The notes under the pieces were generated by a model. That model had not been told where the DNA came from. It worked only from the letters and a program-made list of their open reading frames with translations, and made no database searches. A DNA stretch of 64,000 nt from Allantophomopsis cytisporea (Eukaryota; Ascomycota; Leotiomycetes; Phacidiales; Phacidiaceae), in the NCBI GenBank assembly GCA_024752435.1, contig CP103024.1, positions 62,001-126,000 on the forward strand. The letters are read 5' to 3'. Positions 58,001 through 64,000 of this stretch are shown here, one piece after another. The stretch's first letter is position 1. Every line of letters begins with the position of its first letter. The translations under genes were made by a program, and so were the position numbers.

Positions 58001-58803
58001 TAGGTGTGCTGATGATACTCGTGTAGACATGGAGTGCAAGTACGGAGGAGCATGTACTTGGTTAAGTGCAGTCGTGCCTAACATGACATGCAACTTCGCA
58101 TTCCAGCCAACACCTTGCTCACTAAATTAATATACACATCAAGAAAAAATGGCACCAGAGAGGAGCTTCCACAAAAAAGCACAAGATGCCGTGCCCGTTC
58201 TTGTCACAATTTAATCTATCTTACATCCAGGCAAGTCTTTTGTGTGCCATTTGGCCGAGAATGAGAAGACGGTTCAGTCAGTGGATTTGGAATGGTGGTC
58301 GGAGATTTGAAAAGGCGTATGTATACTTTATCTTTTCAATGATATGTGTTTCTGTACATTTTATGTATATAAGGCATGTTACTTCTTTCCAGACCAGTGT
58401 ATCTCTTCTCCTTCATTGAACCTTCCAAGTGTGACACGCATAGCCGTTGAACACGCACTCCGAACGTTTTCATCACGCATTGTGAACTTTCACCTCTTGA
58501 CTACACCCCTTCCACACATTACCTTGACACATTGTTCCCCATCAATCGTCAGATCTCATTTCCGCTCCTCGTATCAAGCTTCACAGAGCTACGATATTCT
58601 CTTCGCTATCACACTACACACAAGGAACACATATACAATATATAAATTCCTCTGCCTGTCTGACTTCCACTAGCTCGTGTACAAGCCTCGAGCACAATAT
58701 ATATCCCTTCTGTCTTCCTCTTCAAGTTGAGATCTCTCCAACGTCCCCAAGATCACCAAGATCAACCAGTACCTCACCCCCTCTGCATTCACTACAAACC
58801 AAA
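55089..58803. other. Large gene-free region, 3.7 kb
   Basis: No recognised gene, RNA gene or repeat. A reverse frame of 166 codons at 56595-56095 has no domain I know, and overlapping forward frames are equally open. Around 57080-57250 CA-rich, leader-like sequence occurs without a convincing coding region after it. The last 120 bases are the leader of the cupin gene. Confidence 0.5.
58696..58704 (+). promoter_or_regulatory. TATA-like element of the cupin gene
   Basis: ATATATATC lies about 100 bases before the start codon at 58804, followed by a CT- and then CA-rich leader typical of well-expressed fungal genes. Confidence 0.35.
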
Positions 58804-59565
58804 ATGCTGTCCCTCACCGCCTTCCTCCCCCTCCTCGTGCTCCCCTTTATTCACGCCGTCGACATAACCCGGAACCCAGAACTCGACCAATCCCTCCTCA
58901 CCGCCGCCACAGCTCTAGACCGCAGCGCACAGCTCAACACCGATGCCGCCTGGCTATTCGATTTCAGAGCGCAAGAGATCTACAGCTACTCACCCGGATC
59001 CGTGATCAATGCCAACGCAGCGACTTTCCCCGCAGCCGTAGGACAAGGCATGACACTTGCGATCCTGGCGCTAGGGCCGTGTGCCATGCTGCCGCCGCAC
59101 TACCACCCACGTGCCACTAACTTCGTCGTGAGCATCGAGGGGATCACCAACACGTACATGATCCAAGAGAATGGGGCGCGTGTCGTGAAGGAGACGTTGA
59201 CGCCTGGCAAGATGACGATTTTCCCGACGGCGAGTATTCATACTATGCAGAATATGGGTGAGGATGCTTTTCGTTTACCTGACACTTGAAAATAAGGGGC
59301 TTGGGTACGGGATTGCTGACATCTTGTAGGTTGTGGAAACGCTACGCTTGTATCGGCGCTTAACTCTGAGGACACCGGGACGACTAACTTGGTTAACAAC
59401 CTCTGGAACTTACCATGGGATATTGTGCTTGCGGCTTTCGGCGGTGCTCTGGGGAATATCGCCAATATCACCGGCCAGATCCCTGGTGTGGGGTCGGGTA
59501 GCGTGATGGGCAGTGCGGAGTGCGTAGCAGCTTGCAAGAACGGTGGTACTTATTCCGAACCTTGA
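58804..59565 (+). CDS. Secreted cupin (spherulin-1A/germin-like)
   Basis: Two exons, 58804-59257 and 59330-59565 (phase 1), 229 residues. Residues 1-18 (MLSLTAFLPLLVLPFIHA) form a signal peptide. The germin-like cupin motif 1 is visible as GPCAMLPPHYHPRATNFVVSIEG, with two His as metal ligands; the usual Glu position after HxH is replaced by Asn/Phe in this stretch. Motif 2 is PTASIHTMQNMG with the third His. The second exon adds CGNATLVSALNSEDTGTTNLVNNLW and a C-terminal tail with paired cysteines (AECVAACKNGG). Spherulin-like proteins are extracellular and stress- or sporulation-linked; some have oxalate oxidase or superoxide dismutase activity. Activity here is not proven. The strong leader suggests good expression. 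Confidence 0.85.
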
Positions 59566-60063
59566 GAAGAATTGTACTTGTGTATATGTAAGCTTGTATC
59601 CCTAACATATAGCTCTTTTGATATCGGAAGCTTATGAAGAATACAGGCTGGGTTTCGGGTTCGATGCCAGGACTTTCATGGAGGACGCCAAAATTGCATT
59701 CTCATGGCGGGTTGTTAATAGGTTTCCTGGATTATCATTTCCGGTATATTTGTTTTTGTCCTTTTTCTGTGCAAAAATTGGAGTCAAGGTGAAGAATGAT
59801 GAATTGACCTGGTATGGGTTTTGGAACATCACTCACTCGTTACTACTCGCAGTTTCGGGATTACGAGAATACATAGCTTTGGCTACATCAACTGTGAACA
59901 AAATTGGACTATCTCTAGCAAACAAATGACAAAATAATGGCAAACAATAAAAGTCATACGCGAGCTCGCACAGGTGTAACTGAATTACCCTGTCGAGATT
60001 TCTATTATTGCATGTCTATTCGTGAATCTAATGCATATTGTCATCGTATTTCTCCCAAATATC
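59566..60063. other. Convergent intergenic region, 500 bases
   Basis: Shared 3' flanks of the cupin and UFD1-like genes. A forward frame at 59618-59929 follows the cupin stop and is probably 3' untranslated sequence. Confidence 0.4.
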
Positions 60064-62361
60064 TCACGAATCATTCTTGCCCGGCGCCCAATTCGCCAAC
60101 CATGTCCTCGCACCATCTAAATCGCCACCAGCAGCCTCACAAGCAGCGACGCACCAACCGAGCTCATAGCCACCCTCACTCTCAAGCATCTCAGCAAGGA
60201 CTCTCCTCTTCTGACTACCTTCATCAACGCAAAACCACATCAAGTTCCTTTGGTCCGGAATACCCTCCACCAGCGGCTTGACAAGAGGTAACGCTTCCTT
60301 CGTACCAATGACACCTTGGTCTCCAGAACCAGTATTTTTCTTCCCAATCTTACAGTAAGGATTTCGGCACCAGCTACGTCCACACCCGGTAATAAGCTGG
60401 CTGAGATACCTCCGCTCGATGCGCCTGCGCATAGCCTTACCCTCGGGATCATGCATCGTGACGTACAGGGGCCCAAAACAGATGCTGCAGAGCCCAAGGT
60501 CATTGCCGGGACCCTGTCCCATTTTCGCCGATGTGCCAATCTCCCCATTTTTGCCTACGCCGTCCAAAGTGCGGCCACAGATGCCGTTGCGGCAGATACG
60601 CGGCTCGATACGTGTCTTCTTGGAGAGCTCATGGTGCTTGAGGTGTGTGGCCATGTCACGAAGGCGGATGATCTTGGCGCAGAGGTGGCATTCTGTTGTT
60701 CGAGCGCCGTCTTCGAGTTCGTGAGGCGTGAGATTAGATAGCAGTGATTCTGGGGTTGGAGGACCATCTTGTGGAACAGAGAGATGGCAGAATTGGCAGA
60801 GGATGAGCTTGGACGGACATGTTGTTGTGCGATGTTGGGCTAGGTCGAGGAGGTTGGGTGCTGTGTAGTCGCAGCCTGGACACGATCGAGGATTGTGGTA
60901 TACTGTGTCGTGCTTAGCCTTCGAAGAGGGTGTTGAACCGTGCGAGGAGTCGTGCGGACAGTGCCAATGTGCTTGCCATTCCGGGGAGTTCTTTTTGAAG
61001 ACCGACTTGCACTGAGGACATAGAATATTGTTCCGTAGACAGAAATTCTCATGTAGCATCATAGTCCTTTTTGGGATCCATTGCTGACAGTTTTTGCACT
61101 GTTCTTCGTCTGGGTTGGGTGCAGCATCTGAACTATCCTTGTTGGCAGATAAGTCTATAATTTCCTTATCGAGAATTTTAACGCGAAGCGTAAATTGTCT
61201 TGGCTGAACATCCTCATTTTCTGGAAAAGAAGGTACGTGGACAGATATGTAAAGAGATTCAGCGTCCTCCAGTAGAACATTAGTGGGCTGAAGATGTATT
61301 TTTCGAGTAGATTCATTGCTAATATCCGAGAGTACATGCTCGTCTATTCGTGGTCGTGCTCTTTGACGCGTGGAGAAGGGACTTATGAATATGTCTACCT
61401 CACCATCCTCATTATTGAGCTCAATATCCAATCCAGAGGTTCTGTCCCAGGATGGTAGTGTATAGTCCACGTATTCTCCTGGGAGGACTTGTCCACTGAC
61501 TGCGTTCCAGATGTTCAAGTCCCCGCCATTGGAAGATCCCTCAGCAGAACCTTGGGGTCTCTGAGAATTCTTCATGATTTGTTTGAGAGTCTCCCGAGCT
61601 TGTTCTTCGTTCAAAGCTTCAATGTCGACTTCGAGATCCGTATCCACCACACAAATACCATCTCCTTCGGGTTTGAATTTATCGATTAAGAAGCGGAACT
61701 CCTCTTTTTGTCCTCGGCCTTGTACCGTCAGGATTTCGCCATTGGTAAGGGTGGTATAATTTTCTCGAAGATGTCGTTCCAATAAGGATTTCCAATCGTC
61801 AGGGTTATAACCTGCTTCGAGTGGCCGTAATCGAACATAGGTGCCTTTCGGAAGCTGTTTCGCATGTACCACCACTCGGGGGACATCCTCCATAGCCTCG
61901 TCATTTTCCCCTGTCAGATCTATCGGGCTATCCTCCTGGCCCTCTGTTCCTTTCTTTTCCCTTGTGGGCGCATCTTTCAGTCCAAGAGCTTCAATTAAAA
62001 ACGGACTAAGTCCAATTTCGCCATCATCTGCAGAAAATTCTCGAATGCCTGCATGCACTACATTCCCGTTCGCAGGATTGACTAATCGGAATGTAAGGGG
62101 GTGTGGAAGTTGTTGCTGTGTGTCTCGCCATTGTGATTGCGATTGTCTTGCCGCAGCGAGGGAATAAGGGTTGAAAGGGTCGTAGTTTGCTTGGGATTGC
62201 TGTTGATGGGTTGTTGTGACCGTAGCTGCTGATAGCAGCTGTTCGAGAGCAGATGGAGGTAACAAAATCTTGTCACCAGGAAGAGAGCTGGTGGCACGCG
62301 ACGGTGGCGCAAGTGTATATTGTGAGGACCAGGTGAGCGAGATAGATGTTTCTTCTGTCAT
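60064..62361 (-). CDS. UFD1-like protein with TRAF-type zinc fingers and C-terminal UBA-like region
   Basis: Single exon, 765 residues. The N-terminal 260 residues match the Ufd1 double-psi barrel: GDKILLPPSALEQLL, PLTFRLVNP, FSADDGEIGLSPFLIEALGL, AKQLPKGTYVRLRPLEAGYNPDDWKSLLERHLRENYTTLTNGEILTV. Residues about 425-600 hold Cys/His clusters (CKNCQQWIPKRTMMLHENFC, CPQCKSVFKKNS, CPGCDYTAP, CQFCHLSVP, CHLCAKIIRLRDMATHLKHH) of TRAF/SIAH type. Near 660 is GCGRSWCRNPYC, resembling the AZUL zinc finger of UBE3A, and the last 45 residues (VLAEMLESEGGYELGWCVAACEAAGGDLDGARTWL) look like a UBA domain. It probably works with Cdc48 in handling ubiquitylated proteins; the long zinc-finger form is separate from the short canonical Ufd1. 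Confidence 0.9.
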   Translation of the reverse strand: MTEETSISLTWSSQYTLAPPSRATSSLPGDKILLPPSALEQLLSAATVTTTHQQQSQANYDPFNPYSLAAARQSQSQWRDTQQQLPHPLTFRLVNPANGNVVHAGIREFSADDGEIGLSPFLIEALGLKDAPTREKKGTEGQEDSPIDLTGENDEAMEDVPRVVVHAKQLPKGTYVRLRPLEAGYNPDDWKSLLERHLRENYTTLTNGEILTVQGRGQKEEFRFLIDKFKPEGDGICVVDTDLEVDIEALNEEQARETLKQIMKNSQRPQGSAEGSSNGGDLNIWNAVSGQVLPGEYVDYTLPSWDRTSGLDIELNNEDGEVDIFISPFSTRQRARPRIDEHVLSDISNESTRKIHLQPTNVLLEDAESLYISVHVPSFPENEDVQPRQFTLRVKILDKEIIDLSANKDSSDAAPNPDEEQCKNCQQWIPKRTMMLHENFCLRNNILCPQCKSVFKKNSPEWQAHWHCPHDSSHGSTPSSKAKHDTVYHNPRSCPGCDYTAPNLLDLAQHRTTTCPSKLILCQFCHLSVPQDGPPTPESLLSNLTPHELEDGARTTECHLCAKIIRLRDMATHLKHHELSKKTRIEPRICRNGICGRTLDGVGKNGEIGTSAKMGQGPGNDLGLCSICFGPLYVTMHDPEGKAMRRRIERRYLSQLITGCGRSWCRNPYCKIGKKNTGSGDQGVIGTKEALPLVKPLVEGIPDQRNLMWFCVDEGSQKRRVLAEMLESEGGYELGWCVAACEAAGGDLDGARTWLANWAPGKNDS

Positions 62362-64000
62362 GATGAATTGTGTAGAATTAGATCAGCTAACATGAAAGAT
62401 AAAAAGATGCGAACGCCGTCAATGCATGCTACAAACAAAGAACCGATCTCGTAACTGGTGGCAAAATCAATCGGACAGTGTTTTTGTATGTGGTGATGTC
62501 GAAAGATAGACTTCAAGTATGTATAATAATATGTCAGCAGTCCAGCATCTTCTATGAGCATATCACACTCGACCAGACGAATGACGACTCAACTGATGCC
62601 TGATTTAGCAAGTGCTTTTTCTAATTTTCCAGTATGAATTGTAAGGCACCAAGTATTACCTTATCGATAGCTACGGCAGACGAGAGGGAATAGTAGTGTA
62701 GCGTGCATACCGTACCTGGAGTAGTACTTAAGTAATAGTGACATGCGCCTGCTTACCAAAAACTGTATATAAAAATATTTCCATCTATTTATACTGTACA
62801 CAACACTAGACAATTAACTACGTCTTCATTTTATCGCCAAGAGCAAGCAAAATATTTCTTACATAGCAGTGAGGTTGTTAAAGATGAGGATGGGAAAAGT
62901 AATATTCGAGTTGTATCGTTGAATTTCTTCAGTATAATCTGATAGATACTTGCCGAGATAAGTATTCAAGTAAGGTACACAAGTTAACATTATTCATCTC
63001 CCGCCCCCATCTTCTCAGTGACTGCGTCCCCTATTCTTTGCTCAGGGTATTTAAACTTAGCTGATGCTATGCCCTAAGCTCATTTTAAGCGTACCAGATA
63101 TTGAATGTCATGTTTGAACATAAGGGAGAGCAACAAAAAAAGTATAGTGATGAACTCCAAGAGATCAAGTTGAGGAGAAGCAACATCTACGCATCTTCTT
63201 AGCACGCAATAATCACATTCATTGCATTATCTCAAACCTATGGAAAAAAAATACCAATAATACGAGTCTGTTTCAAAAGCAACATTAATGACAGAATATG
63301 ATTCTTAGTTTTGACTTTCCTCTTGAAAGTACACTGCTGACGGACCCAAGTTTATATCCTTTTCGTCATCGAATGTTCTTCTGGAATTGAGAACGGGAAT
63401 CATAGTATTTGTTCCCTTTTCCTACTGGCGACTAAAGCGCTCTTGCGAGCTTCTCACGCAAGACTTTCCGTGGTCGCCAGAAGCACCCGCATCATTTCAT
63501 GCTACCTGGTTGATCTAGAGAGACGAGAACAATTACATGTTCTTCCCTCCTTCCTCGAGGTTCAGCTTTGAGTTACCATTAATCCGTCTTCCACTATCTC
63601 GTCCAGTAGGATGGGCGGCTCGATGTACTAAAAACTTGAGTATTCTGAATCTTGTCGTAGCAGTCTGCCAACATACACTGAGACATTATGTCGATATGCG
63701 TAAAGTTTATGTCAAGTCTTATCATTGGGTCTTAAAAAATTTGACCAATGCTTTTTCTGCTTGAGGGTTGAGAGTTTATGTAACGCAGTGTAAAACAGGA
63801 CATCTTTCAGCATACTTCAGAGCTTATAACAATATAGACTTATGAATTAATCTTGATTATAAGTATAGATACAGTGAATCAGAAAGCGCGTAATATTTGA
63901 CCAAAGCTCCTCAACTATACCAACTCTTTCCAAAATGATGTCTAACAAGGCTAGTTCCATATTCAGGATCATTTGCATGGCTATGCTTCTGGCCAGATGC
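62362..64000. other. Intergenic region to the right edge, 1.6 kb
   Basis: The first part is the promoter of the UFD1-like gene. The rest is AT-rich. A 75-codon forward frame at 63537-63764 has no motif. A gene may start beyond the edge: an ATG at about 63934 opens a short frame. Confidence 0.4.

Noticed and set aside
59618..59929. 103-codon forward frame after the cupin gene
   Set aside because: It follows the cupin stop closely, lacks homology and most likely belongs to the 3' untranslated region.
1..64000. CRISPR arrays, insertion sequences, rRNA genes, bacterial operons
   Set aside because: None seen; the window is eukaryotic nuclear DNA and repeats present are short microsatellites or single duplications.

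Overview
The window is nuclear DNA of a filamentous ascomycete (Pezizomycotina). The evidence is the gene style (many GT-AG introns of about 45-60 bases with CTNAC-type branch sites, short intergenic spaces, both strands used) and the families present: HET-domain relic, fungal ankyrin/CorA-like protein, Dal5-type MFS permease, DUF6594 membrane protein, NO VEIN/GHKL protein, Hsp70-like ATPase, Mgm101. The class is not resolvable from sequence alone. About 18 protein genes look intact or nearly so. At least three decayed coding stretches lie between them.

Left part (1-22 kb), gene-poor and accessory: a large reverse-strand gene runs off the left edge (degenerate alpha/beta-hydrolase region, ankyrin repeats, CorA-like membrane C terminus). 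It is followed by an amino-acid permease, a Baeyer-Villiger-type monooxygenase, a secreted Ser/Thr-rich protein and an MFS permease. Between them are relics of a Zn2Cys6 transcription factor (about 9.1 kb), a HET-domain gene (about 20.9-21.7 kb) and an unidentified coding fragment (about 5.3-5.6 kb).

Middle part (22.8-40.2 kb), mostly core: a coiled-coil protein, MGM101 (mitochondrial DNA maintenance), COA4 (cytochrome oxidase assembly) divergent from BPL1 (biotin-protein ligase), a DUF6594 protein, a metallo-beta-lactamase-fold hydrolase, a xanthine/hypoxanthine phosphoribosyltransferase, a 2-hydroxyacid dehydrogenase, and a HEAT-like repeat protein with one unresolved frame change.

Right part (40.4-64 kb): a coiled-coil protein, an intact nine-exon Hsp70-like ATPase and a broken giant GHKL (Hsp90-fold) / DUF3883 NO VEIN-type gene lie side by side. 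Core genes follow: a CCNDBP1-like protein divergent from ARP6 (SWR1 complex), a secreted cupin, and a UFD1-like protein with zinc fingers. A 3.7 kb stretch (55.1-58.8 kb) shows no recognisable gene.

The most notable theme is fungal self/non-self or stress-recognition families in one window: ankyrin/CorA-like with a lost nucleophile, HET relic, Hsp70-like plus NO VEIN. Several are broken by stops of the C-to-T type (TAA/TAG/TGA where CAA/CAG/CGA/TGG would fit). This is compatible with repeat-induced point mutation or ordinary decay. All exon borders were inferred by eye from frame, splice consensus and family motifs.
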